Below are positions 30,462 to 39,783 of a stretch of 64,000 nucleotides of DNA, piece by piece (within the stretch, counting starts at the first letter, position 1; each line of letters begins with the position of its first letter). Origin of the DNA: an uncultured Muribaculaceae bacterium (GTDB lineage Bacteria; Bacteroidota; Bacteroidia; Bacteroidales; Muribaculaceae); assembly GCA_947179295.1 (NCBI GenBank), contig CAMXAZ010000004.1, positions 1 to 64,000 on the forward strand, written 5' to 3'. Under the pieces are notes generated by a model. The model saw nothing but the letters and a program-made list of their open reading frames with translations. It was not told the DNA's origin and did no database searches. Position numbers and translations under genes: made by a program.

Positions 30462-32558
30462 ATGAAAAAAATCCAACTTCTCATAGCATCGGCATTACTG
30501 TCCGTCACCACCTCATTCGGCCAACAGAAATCATGGACTGCCGACAACGGCAACGGCACTTTCACAAACCCGCTGTTCTACGATGAATTTTCCGACCCTG
30601 ACATCATCCGTGTCAATGACACATTCTATCTTGTCGGGACCACCATGCACTGCAATCCAGGACTCGTGGTCCTCGAATCAAAAGATCTTGTCAACTGGGA
30701 CTTCTGCAGTTACGCCTTCGACCGAATAGACATCGACGATCCCCGCTTCCGGCTCGAAGACGGCAAAGAAGCATACGGACAGGGCATATGGGCCCCGTGC
30801 ATACGTTATCATGAAGGAACTTTCTACATCTTTTCCAACATAAACGGAATAGGCATGCAGGTCTACACAGCCTCTGACCCGAAAGGGCCCTGGAAACATT
30901 ACAGCCTCGGAGGCTGGATACATGACCTGTCTGTACTCTTTGACAACGGCCGCATATACGCCATCCACGGCTACGACGAAGTGCACTGCATCGAGATCAA
31001 GCCTGATTTCAGCGGCTATGTAGATGGCAGCGACCGCTGCATCATACCCGCCGGAAACGCTATGGGTGAAGGCCACCACGCCTACAAGATCGACGGGAAA
31101 TACTATATCATCAGCGCCGACTACTCCCCTATGGGACGCATGATGTGTGCGCGCGCCGACCGCCTCGAAGGACCCTACGAAACCCGCGTCATCAGCTGCC
31201 GTGAAACCCTGGGCACTGAACATTCCACATGGGCCACAGACATCCCTATGGACGGCGCCATGCCGGAACCGGGCAAATGGCGCCTGAAAACCGGCAAACC
31301 GAATGCCGACAACATGGGCTGCGCCACACTCCACCAGGGCGGAATAGTACAGCTCGAAAATGGCGACTGGTGGGGCTTTTCGATGCTTGACTTCCTTGCC
31401 GTTGGCCGCACCACCAGCCTGTCGCCTGTGACATGGGTGGACGGATGGCCTTATTTCGGCCTCCCCGGCAACCTTGGCCGCACTCCGCGCACTTGGCTGA
31501 AACCGCAAGTCAGTGCAACGGTGACACCACACGCCCCATACACCCGCAGCGACAATTTCGACAGCGGCCGGCTCCAGCCCGTCTGGCAGTGGAACCATCT
31601 GCCCGATGACAGCCAGTGGTCTCTGCGCAAAGGCCGTCTACGGCTGAACTCACTTCCAGCCAAAGATCTCTATTGGGCAAAAAACACCCTCACCCAGCGT
31701 GGCATAGGTCCGGTATCCGTAGCCACAGTGACCCTCGACGCATCCAAAATGAAGAAAGGCGATGTGGCAGGCCTCGGACTGCTCAACATTCCCTATGAAT
31801 GGATAGGCATCGAGGTAAAAGACAACGGGCCGGTCATAAGCTTCTATGACCTTGGAACCGACACAACCATCGAGCAGCCTCTTGAAAAGCCGGAACTGCA
31901 CCTGCGAATAACAGGCGACTTCGAGCACGAATGGGCGCAGTTCAGCTACAGCACCGACGGCCAAAGTTTCAATGACATTGGCGGCAGAATGGTGATCCCC
32001 TATCAGACTAAAACCTTCCAGGGCGCACGCTATGCCCTCTTCGCGTTCAACCGTCTTCTCTCCAAAGGCGGCTATGCCGAATTTGACAATTTCACCGTTG
32101 ACGAACCGCTCGCCGACCGCAGCGGCAACATTCCGCTCGGCAAGACCATCACCATAAGTAATCTGGCCAACGGCCACAGACTGGTGGCCCACCAGCGCAA
32201 AATGGTGCTCTCGGCATGGCAGGGTGACAAAGACTTTGATTCTGTCAACACCCGGTTCAGAGTCCATGACCGAGGCAACGGCAAGGTTGTGCTCGAAGCC
32301 GTCAACGGCAATGGCTTCATGACCGTGGCCGGACTCGGCTTGTCCGGTGACCTCCGCCTGTCAGCCACTGAGACCGATGACTGCCTTTTCATGTGGCAGG
32401 ACATGCTCCACGGCCAGTGTATGCTTCTGTCTCTGAAAACAAACCGCTATGTTGGAACCGATCCGGCATCCGGCGAGACCTATGGAGCCGACTGGCCCGG
32501 CACCTCCGCAAGCCGGCTCGGCGGCACAGTATTCCAGTGGGAAGACTCAGAATTATAA
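30462..32558 (+). CDS. Glycoside hydrolase family 43 with GH43_C2-type region and an extra C-terminal domain
   Basis: GTFTNPLFYDEFSDPDIIRVNDTFYLVGTTMHCNPGLVVLESKDLVNWDF, GQGIWAPCIRYHEGTFYIFSN. Confidence 0.93.
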   Translation: MKKIQLLIASALLSVTTSFGQQKSWTADNGNGTFTNPLFYDEFSDPDIIRVNDTFYLVGTTMHCNPGLVVLESKDLVNWDFCSYAFDRIDIDDPRFRLEDGKEAYGQGIWAPCIRYHEGTFYIFSNINGIGMQVYTASDPKGPWKHYSLGGWIHDLSVLFDNGRIYAIHGYDEVHCIEIKPDFSGYVDGSDRCIIPAGNAMGEGHHAYKIDGKYYIISADYSPMGRMMCARADRLEGPYETRVISCRETLGTEHSTWATDIPMDGAMPEPGKWRLKTGKPNADNMGCATLHQGGIVQLENGDWWGFSMLDFLAVGRTTSLSPVTWVDGWPYFGLPGNLGRTPRTWLKPQVSATVTPHAPYTRSDNFDSGRLQPVWQWNHLPDDSQWSLRKGRLRLNSLPAKDLYWAKNTLTQRGIGPVSVATVTLDASKMKKGDVAGLGLLNIPYEWIGIEVKDNGPVISFYDLGTDTTIEQPLEKPELHLRITGDFEHEWAQFSYSTDGQSFNDIGGRMVIPYQTKTFQGARYALFAFNRLLSKGGYAEFDNFTVDEPLADRSGNIPLGKTITISNLANGHRLVAHQRKMVLSAWQGDKDFDSVNTRFRVHDRGNGKVVLEAVNGNGFMTVAGLGLSGDLRLSATETDDCLFMWQDMLHGQCMLLSLKTNRYVGTDPASGETYGADWPGTSASRLGGTVFQWEDSEL

Positions 32559-32575
32559 TCCAAACCGTAACAATT

Positions 32576-34108
32576 ATGAACAGAATAATCAGCACGACTA
32601 TCTCCATCATCTGCATTCTGTCAGGGGCTACGGCAACCGGAGTTTCCGCAGCCCCGGCAGTAGAGCAGTGGAAAATATTCGAACTCTCATTCCGGCAGAA
32701 AGCCGGTCAGCATCCGTTTGACAACATCGACTCCGGATGCACCTTCATCAACGGCTGCGACACCGTAAAAGTCAGCGCATTCTATGACGGCAACGACACA
32801 TACAAAATCCGCTTCATGCCCCACAAGCCCGGCCGGTGGACCTACCGCACTTCCGGAAACAGTCCGAAATCGAATCTGCGGGGCAGTTTCGATTGCCTCC
32901 CGGCATCACCCGGAAACCACGGTCCTGTCAGAGTCGATTCGCTCGGATTCGCCTACTCCGACGGAACCGCCTACATCCCCGTGGGTACTACCTGCTACGC
33001 ATGGACACATCAGCCCGACAGCCTCATCCAGCTGACACTCGAAACCCTCCGCAACAGCTGTTTCAACAAAATCCGAATGTGCATATTCCCCAAAAGCTAC
33101 GACTGGAACCGCAACGAACCGATTCTATACCCTTTCGAAGGTGAGACCGGCAGCTGGGATTTCAACCGTCTCAACCCCGCCTATTTCAGAAACATCGAAC
33201 AGTGCATCGCCTCGCTTGACAGCCTCGGCATCGAAGCCGACCTGATCGTCTATCATCCCTATGACCGCTGGGGCTTCAGCAAACTCGACAGGGAAACCAG
33301 AGACCGCTACATGCAATATGTCATCTCCCGCTTCAGCGCATTCAAAAACGTCTGGTGGAGCATGGCCAACGAATATGACTTCATGGAAGCCTATGACACC
33401 GCCGACTGGCAGCACCATCTCCGTTTCTTTGCCGAGAACGACCCCTACGGGCATCTGAGAGGCATCCACAACGGCGTGAAACTCTATGATCAGAACGACC
33501 CCTGCGTCACCCACGTCAGCATCCAGTCATCCGACATGGCCAACGCCGGGAATCTGCGCTCTCAATATCACAAGCCTGTCATCTACGACGAATGTCGCTA
33601 CGAAGGCAACATCCCCTGGGTATGGGGCACTCTCTCAGCCGAAGAAATGGTACAGAAATTCTGGGAAGGCTTCACAAGAGGTGCCTTTGTGGGCCACGGA
33701 GAAGTGATACTCACACAGCCCGAAGTCGGGCCTGACAGATCAGACGAAATCCTGTGGTGGTCAAAAGGAGGTGTGCTCCGCGGCAAAAGCCACGACCGCA
33801 TCAGATATCTGAAACAGATTCTTTCTGACGCCCCTTCAGCTCGTCTCAACCCGGTAGAAGGCATCACCGGATGGCAGAACTATCCGACTCTCGGCGCCGG
33901 CGATGACTGGTATCTCATATACTTCGGCCGCGACATCCACTGCCAGCTCCTGCTTGAACTGCCGGAAGACAAAGCCTACAGCATAGAACTTATTGACACC
34001 TGGGCCATGACCTCCACCATGCTTGACGGAACCTTCAGCGGCCACTCGCTGATAACCCTGCCCCAGCTACCCTACATGGCGGCAAAGCTTACAGCCGTGC
34101 CTCGATGA
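32576..34108 (+). CDS. DUF5060/DUF4038-like TIM-barrel putative glycosidase
   Basis: N-terminal KIFELSFRQKAG...DTVKVSAFYDGNDTYKIRFMPHKPGRWTYRTSGN; TIM-barrel NVWWSMANEYDFM. ATG 32576 chosen since the ORF extension overlaps the previous gene. Confidence 0.8.
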   Translation: MNRIISTTISIICILSGATATGVSAAPAVEQWKIFELSFRQKAGQHPFDNIDSGCTFINGCDTVKVSAFYDGNDTYKIRFMPHKPGRWTYRTSGNSPKSNLRGSFDCLPASPGNHGPVRVDSLGFAYSDGTAYIPVGTTCYAWTHQPDSLIQLTLETLRNSCFNKIRMCIFPKSYDWNRNEPILYPFEGETGSWDFNRLNPAYFRNIEQCIASLDSLGIEADLIVYHPYDRWGFSKLDRETRDRYMQYVISRFSAFKNVWWSMANEYDFMEAYDTADWQHHLRFFAENDPYGHLRGIHNGVKLYDQNDPCVTHVSIQSSDMANAGNLRSQYHKPVIYDECRYEGNIPWVWGTLSAEEMVQKFWEGFTRGAFVGHGEVILTQPEVGPDRSDEILWWSKGGVLRGKSHDRIRYLKQILSDAPSARLNPVEGITGWQNYPTLGAGDDWYLIYFGRDIHCQLLLELPEDKAYSIELIDTWAMTSTMLDGTFSGHSLITLPQLPYMAAKLTAVPR

Positions 34109-34138
34109 TCCCGCCTCCGGTCTCACCGCCCGGTTTGT

Positions 34139-34705
34139 CTAAAGCCTGGTGGTGATGACCGGATAGCCCAAAAGACCTGTCTCAAGATCGAGTGTCATTT
34201 TGCCTCCTGTCCGGGTGCGGTTGTAGCGCTTAAGCGGCACTTCGATTTCTTTCTGCCGCCCGTTGTCGAAGCGCACCCGCAATATATACTTATAATATGG
34301 ATTGCCTCGGCGATAGCGGTTGCGCCCCACGCGCTGGGTGTGGTAGTGCTTTTCCTGCAATCGTTTCTCCACCGTCACCTCCTCGGAGTGCAGGGTTGTG
34401 TCATCGGCAAACCAGAAATTCAGTCCGAGAATCAGAAACAGAACCGCACCGGTCATCACAACCATATGCCCCAAAAGAGCCACATAGGGGTTGACGCCGT
34501 TCCATACCTTACCCCAGAATCCGCGCAGCAGAAACCAGATGACCAGGACCACCGTCAGGGCAATGCCGAGCGGTTCCCACCACTCAACCAGCGTGTGGCC
34601 GTAGATAGCCATCGAGAATCCGTAGAGAAGCATCACCGACAGGATGGCACCCATCCATTTCAGTGCATTTTTTATATCTTTGAATGTAGTCTTGCTTTTA
34701 GCCAT
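34139..34705 (-). CDS. Multi-pass membrane protein, DUF3592-like C-terminal region
   Basis: Three or four hydrophobic helices then YKYILRVRFDNGRQKEIEVPLKRYNR. Confidence 0.5.
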   Translation of the reverse strand: MAKSKTTFKDIKNALKWMGAILSVMLLYGFSMAIYGHTLVEWWEPLGIALTVVLVIWFLLRGFWGKVWNGVNPYVALLGHMVVMTGAVLFLILGLNFWFADDTTLHSEEVTVEKRLQEKHYHTQRVGRNRYRRGNPYYKYILRVRFDNGRQKEIEVPLKRYNRTRTGGKMTLDLETGLLGYPVITTRL

Positions 34706-34752
34706 AGCGCTATCTGAAACAATGATTGGTCATATTCGGATATTTTCACAGG

Positions 34753-34760
34753 CAAAGTTA
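34753..34760 (-). promoter_or_regulatory. -7 element for minus-strand membrane protein gene
   Basis: caaagtta on + = TAACTTTG on -. Confidence 0.5.
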
Positions 34761-34792
34761 CATCCAATCTCGGAAATTTGCCAAAAAATATA

Positions 34793-34800
34793 TAATTTTG
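34793..34800 (+). promoter_or_regulatory. -7 element for M48 peptidase gene
   Basis: TAATTTTG. Confidence 0.5.
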
Positions 34801-34901
34801 CCCCGTGAAAAGCACCTGCGTCACATCCGGCTCTCGTCAAAGCCTGATGTGGCTTTTGGCACGAACTTTATAAACTAATCATAAATTACAGACTTTATTT
34901 T

Positions 34902-35702
34902 ATGAAAAAGAATCTCATCAGAACAATGGCCATCGCCCTCGGTCTGGCCATCGCAGCTCCTGCGTCTGCCCAGTTCAACCTCGGCAAAGCTATCAGCGCA
35001 GGCAAAAAGGCAGTGCAGGCCGCTACTCTCACCGATGCCCAGATGGCTGCCTACGTCAAAGAATCTGTAGACTGGATGGATGCCAACAATCCCGTCACCC
35101 CTGATGACGACCCCTACACCATCCGCCTCAAGAAACTCACCGACGGCCTCAACGATGTTGAAGGAATTCCCTTGAATTTCAAAGTCTACCGCGTGATCGA
35201 CGTCAACGCATTCGCCTGCGCCGACGGCAGTGTGCGCGTGTTCTCCTCTCTGATGGACATCATGAGCGACGACGAGCTTCTCGGCATCATCGGCCATGAG
35301 ATCGGCCACGTGGCAAAACACCACTCCAAAAACGCCTTCCGCACCGAACTCATGACCGGTGCCCTCAAAGACGGCATCGCCTCAACCGGCGGCGTGGCTG
35401 CTGCTCTCACCGAATCTCAGCTCGGCCAGCTCAGCGAATCGCTCATCAACGCCAAATATTCGCAGAAGCAGGAGAAAGAAGCTGATGACTACGGCTATGA
35501 ATTCCTGAAATCTCACGGCAAAAACCCCTGGGGCATGGTTCAGGCTTTCGAAAAATTCCAGAAAATGGAAGCTGAATCCGGAGCATCTTCTTCATACATC
35601 AACAAGATGTTCTCCTCTCACCCCGAAACCAAAGAGCGCATCAAACGCATGAGCGAACGCTGCACAAAAGACGGCATTGCCCGCCCCGCAGAATCGAAAT
35701 AA
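34902..35702 (+). CDS. M48-family zinc metallopeptidase
   Basis: IIGHEIGHVAKHHSKNAF (HExxH), QEKEADDYGYEFL. Confidence 0.93.
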   Translation: MKKNLIRTMAIALGLAIAAPASAQFNLGKAISAGKKAVQAATLTDAQMAAYVKESVDWMDANNPVTPDDDPYTIRLKKLTDGLNDVEGIPLNFKVYRVIDVNAFACADGSVRVFSSLMDIMSDDELLGIIGHEIGHVAKHHSKNAFRTELMTGALKDGIASTGGVAAALTESQLGQLSESLINAKYSQKQEKEADDYGYEFLKSHGKNPWGMVQAFEKFQKMEAESGASSSYINKMFSSHPETKERIKRMSERCTKDGIARPAESK

Positions 35703-35715
35703 GATACCATACTCT

Positions 35716-35759
35716 AAAAAATCAGGGACATCCTCAAACCGGATGTCCCTGATTTTTTT
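35716..35759 (+). terminator. Terminator after M48 peptidase
   Basis: aaaaaatcagggacatcc / ggatgtccctgattttttt, perfect long stem. Confidence 0.9.
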
Positions 35760-35808
35760 ACATAATTCCGGAAACCGCCCCCTCGCCGGGAGCAGACATC
35801 CGGCGCGA

Positions 35809-36234
35809 TCAGTTCTTCTCCTTAAGAAGATCGCGGATCTCGGTGAGAAGCACCTCTTCCTTGGTCGGTTCGGGATCGGCAGCCGGAGCCTCCTCCTTCT
35901 TGCGCTTCAGTTGGTTGATGCCCTTGATGGCAATGAAGATACACAGAGCCACAATGATAAAATCGACTATCGTCTGAATCCACGTGCCCCAGTTGAGAGT
36001 CACTTCAGGCTTAAGCACCTCCTGGGTAGTCCCGTCGATGACAGCCTGCTGGATCACAAACTTATAGTCGGTAAAATTCATGCCTCCGGTGGCTACCCCG
36101 ACGAGAGGCATGATGATATCATCGACCAGCGAGGAGATGATTTTGCCGAAAGCGGCACCGATTACCACACCGACTGCCATGTCGATGACATTGCCACGCA
36201 TGGCAAATTCCTTGAATTCCTTTACAAATGACAT
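35809..36234 (-). CDS. mscL: Large-conductance mechanosensitive channel
   Basis: [42 protein letters not shown]. Confidence 0.97.
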   Translation of the reverse strand: MSFVKEFKEFAMRGNVIDMAVGVVIGAAFGKIISSLVDDIIMPLVGVATGGMNFTDYKFVIQQAVIDGTTQEVLKPEVTLNWGTWIQTIVDFIIVALCIFIAIKGINQLKRKKEEAPAADPEPTKEEVLLTEIRDLLKEKN

Positions 36235-36327
36235 TAGAATTGTTATTGATTATAAACTGTGGTGAACTTTTCTAAAACAATGAAACAAACGCCCCAGGGC
36301 AATTGTTTCCCTTTTGATCCTTTTTCG

Positions 36328-36335
36328 CAAAAATA
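36328..36335 (-). promoter_or_regulatory. -7 element for mscL
   Basis: caaaaata on + = TATTTTTG on -. Confidence 0.45.
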
Positions 36336-36453
36336 CTCAAAAAACATCGTATTACCACGAAACATCTGCCTTATTTTAATTTTTTAAATAAAACAAGGTA
36401 AAAAACGCTAATTTTATTTTGCCGAGACTTGACGGAAATTCAAAAAATAATAG

Positions 36454-36461
36454 TACCTTTG
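36454..36461 (+). promoter_or_regulatory. -7 element for gapA
   Basis: TACCTTTG. Confidence 0.55.
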
Positions 36462-36555
36462 TGGCGTTTTTGAAGCCACGGCTTAAGCAGCCCTCAGCTC
36501 CTGAACGTTTTGCATTGCGTATCAACAATTTTCAATAGGATAAGAAAGAACATAA

Positions 36556-37590
<1,035 letters not shown>

Positions 37591-37630
37591 TAATCAGCCA
37601 ACCGCTTCATTCAAGCATAAAAATTCAACG

Positions 37631-37668
37631 GAAGCAGCCCCGATTTTTCGAGGCTGCTTCTTCTTGTT
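37631..37668 (+). terminator. Terminator after gapA
   Basis: gaagcagcc/ggctgcttc stem followed by ttcttgttt. Confidence 0.7.
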
Positions 37669-37761
37669 TAAGAGTGCGTTTACTTTTATAGACCGGAAGT
37701 TGGTCCAATAGACCGCCCATGCAGGATTCAGACAGTGATGCCTCGATCTCATTCGGAGCCC

Positions 37762-37989
37762 GGTTTACCGCTCCGGATGGTGATGCCGGGCAGGACACCG
37801 GTTTACCACTCCGGATGGTGATGTCCGGCAGGACACCGATTTACCACTCCGGATGGTGATGTCCGGCAGGACATCGGTTTACTCATAGCCCGTGACACCG
37901 AAGCGCAAAGCGCGAAGGTGTCACGGGTTTGCCATTCCCCCGCATGTGGTGTCCGGCAGGACACCGATTTACCACTCCGGATGGTATAT
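37762..37989. repeat. 38-bp tandem direct-repeat array with degenerate copies and an embedded hairpin
   Basis: Units start at 37762, 37800 and 37838 (period exactly 38): GGTTTACCACTCCGGATGGTGATGTCCGGCAGGACACC; degenerate/partial copies from 37876, 37926 and 37965. Confidence 0.9.
37889..37927. repeat. Palindromic hairpin with GCGCAAAGCGC core
   Basis: cccgtgacacc ... ggtgtcacggg, 11-bp perfect stem; core GACACCGAAGCGCAAAGCGCG matches the reverse complement of 15136-15156 at 20/21. Confidence 0.8.
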
Positions 37990-38026
37990 CGCCGCATTAT
38001 CGCACTATTTCGAAGGCCGAATGTCG

Positions 38027-38034
38027 TATCTTTG
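38027..38034 (+). promoter_or_regulatory. -7 element upstream of small ORF
   Basis: TATCTTTG. Confidence 0.5.
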
Positions 38035-38052
38035 CAGTACATTTTCCCCGAT

Positions 38053-38127
38053 ATGGATTTTAACAACCGCCTTTTTACATTAATATCCACCCTTCCCTTC
38101 ACCGACTCCCTTCTTGATCTCTTTTAA
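38053..38127 (+). CDS. Candidate 24-aa small protein
   Basis: ATG 19 nt after a TATCTTTG element: MDFNNRLFTLISTLPFTDSLLDLF*. Confidence 0.25.
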   Translation: MDFNNRLFTLISTLPFTDSLLDLF

Positions 38128-38190
38128 CCACAATTCATTACGTTTTACAAAAAAAATTAGCCTTAATATGTATAATTAAAAATAATTCAC

Positions 38191-38198
38191 TATCTTTG
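38191..38198 (+). promoter_or_regulatory. -7 element for secreted protein gene
   Basis: TATCTTTG; implies a 5' UTR of about 130 nt. Confidence 0.5.
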
Positions 38199-38337
38199 TC
38201 AGGATTTTTCGAAAAAATCAGTGGAGAATTCATCCGGAACATTCGGATCTGCAATCTCGAAACCAGATAAATATATTTTCACCTTACTAATAACCAATCG
38301 GCCTTGTACCGGGCCAAATTAAAACTTTTTTTTGCGT

Positions 38338-39630
38338 ATGAAAAAAACTTTACTCTCACTGGCAGCAGTTGCAATCACCTTAAGCGCAAATGCTGAAAAG
38401 ACCCTTTGGACCATGTCCGACTTCAAAGAGGCTAATCCTGCTATCAATACGGCAACCACTTACACCTACAATGGACTTACATTTTATGGTGATTCAAAGA
38501 GCGATTATGCCGCCGGAGCGACTGTTGATGTTGAAAACTATTCTTTCAAATTCGACGGACGTATTAAACTGGGTGGAGCTTCAGTATTCCAAAGCAACAA
38601 AACTATGTCGCGTGTGTTCGAATTCGAAGCAGATGCCAATGAACCCATCCTCGTTTTCTTCACTCATGGATCTTCTTCCGGTGACCCCCGTGGAACATAT
38701 CTGAGCAATGCCGCTTCTACTACCAAAAATGACACAAGCACAGCATTCGCAAATCTCGCAGCTGAGGCCGGCAGCAAAGCGTGTCTTAGCGGTGTAAATC
38801 CCACCACTGGTAAAGTTTATGTATGGTGCGACAACAATAACGCCATCTATGCAATTGCCAAAGGTTACACTCTTGAAGAACTCAATGATTTCATGAACGG
38901 CAGCAGCGAAGATCCCGCTGAAGGCGAAGAGATCACATTTAATCTTGAGGATTTCTCTAAATGGGGAAAACCGGAACAGAACGTAACTGCAAAAGGCACC
39001 GTTATTTATAATGAAGCAGACAAAACTTACACCTTCCCCAACTTCCTTGGCAGCAAAACCGATGTGACATTCGCTGTTGAAGCTGTAGAAGGCTCAACAC
39101 TTTTCAAAGTTGTTCCTCAGAACAATGTAACTGTTGGAACTGGAGACTACTACGGAGCACCTGTTGACACATATACATTCCCCGGACTTGAATCAAACAA
39201 CTCTATCTGGTTTGGTCTTGATGGCGTTAACTCCGTATGCTTCAGCAATCCTACTTTCTACGGCTACAAGGCATCTTCAGCAAGCAAAGAAGCAGAAAAA
39301 TTAGTTGACACTCCTACTTCAGCTAATGATTATCGCTACTATTATGCCGTAAGCTTCTATATTGCATCCAAATATTGCAATTGGAACCCCGCAACCGGTG
39401 CAGCTGATGCAGTAAGTGCAACTCCCGGCTCGTTCAACCTGAAGTTCAATCTTGAAATTCCTGCTTCAGACGACCAGTCAGGCATCGACAGCATCGTTAC
39501 TGACTCTGCTGACGAAAATGCACCTGTTGAATACTACAACCTCCAGGGCATCCGCCTCAGCGAACCCGCAGCCGGCCAGATCGTGATCCGCCGCCAGGGT
39601 TCTAAGGTTAGCAAAATCGTTGTACGCTAA
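38338..39630 (+). CDS. Secreted protein of unknown function with C-terminal sorting-like tail
   Basis: Signal peptide MKKTLLSLAAVAITLSANA; C-terminus EYYNLQGIRLSEPAAGQIVIRRQGSKVSKIVVR. Confidence 0.7.
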   Translation: MKKTLLSLAAVAITLSANAEKTLWTMSDFKEANPAINTATTYTYNGLTFYGDSKSDYAAGATVDVENYSFKFDGRIKLGGASVFQSNKTMSRVFEFEADANEPILVFFTHGSSSGDPRGTYLSNAASTTKNDTSTAFANLAAEAGSKACLSGVNPTTGKVYVWCDNNNAIYAIAKGYTLEELNDFMNGSSEDPAEGEEITFNLEDFSKWGKPEQNVTAKGTVIYNEADKTYTFPNFLGSKTDVTFAVEAVEGSTLFKVVPQNNVTVGTGDYYGAPVDTYTFPGLESNNSIWFGLDGVNSVCFSNPTFYGYKASSASKEAEKLVDTPTSANDYRYYYAVSFYIASKYCNWNPATGAADAVSATPGSFNLKFNLEIPASDDQSGIDSIVTDSADENAPVEYYNLQGIRLSEPAAGQIVIRRQGSKVSKIVVR

Positions 39631-39670
39631 TCCTTATCACCACGATTTAAATCAACTCAATAAATAGCAG

Positions 39671-39709
39671 ATCGGCGACCTCACTCCGAGGCCGCCGATT
39701 TGTTTTTTT
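39671..39709 (+). terminator. Terminator after secreted protein gene
   Basis: atcggcgacctc/gaggccgccgat (one wobble) followed by ttgttttttt. Confidence 0.8.
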
Positions 39710-39783
39710 ATCGCAATTTTGGTAATTTTGTATTCACGAAGAAATCATTACCACATTATAATATATAATATCACTCCCCTTAT

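Noticed and set aside
30678-31598. 306-aa minus-strand ORF
   Set aside because: Antisense to GH43; no supporting signals.
37762-37989. CRISPR array
   Set aside because: Units abut with no unique spacers and there are no cas genes in the window.
38199-38337. Riboswitch in the long leader of the secreted protein gene
   Set aside because: Only weak short pairings; no recognised aptamer motif.
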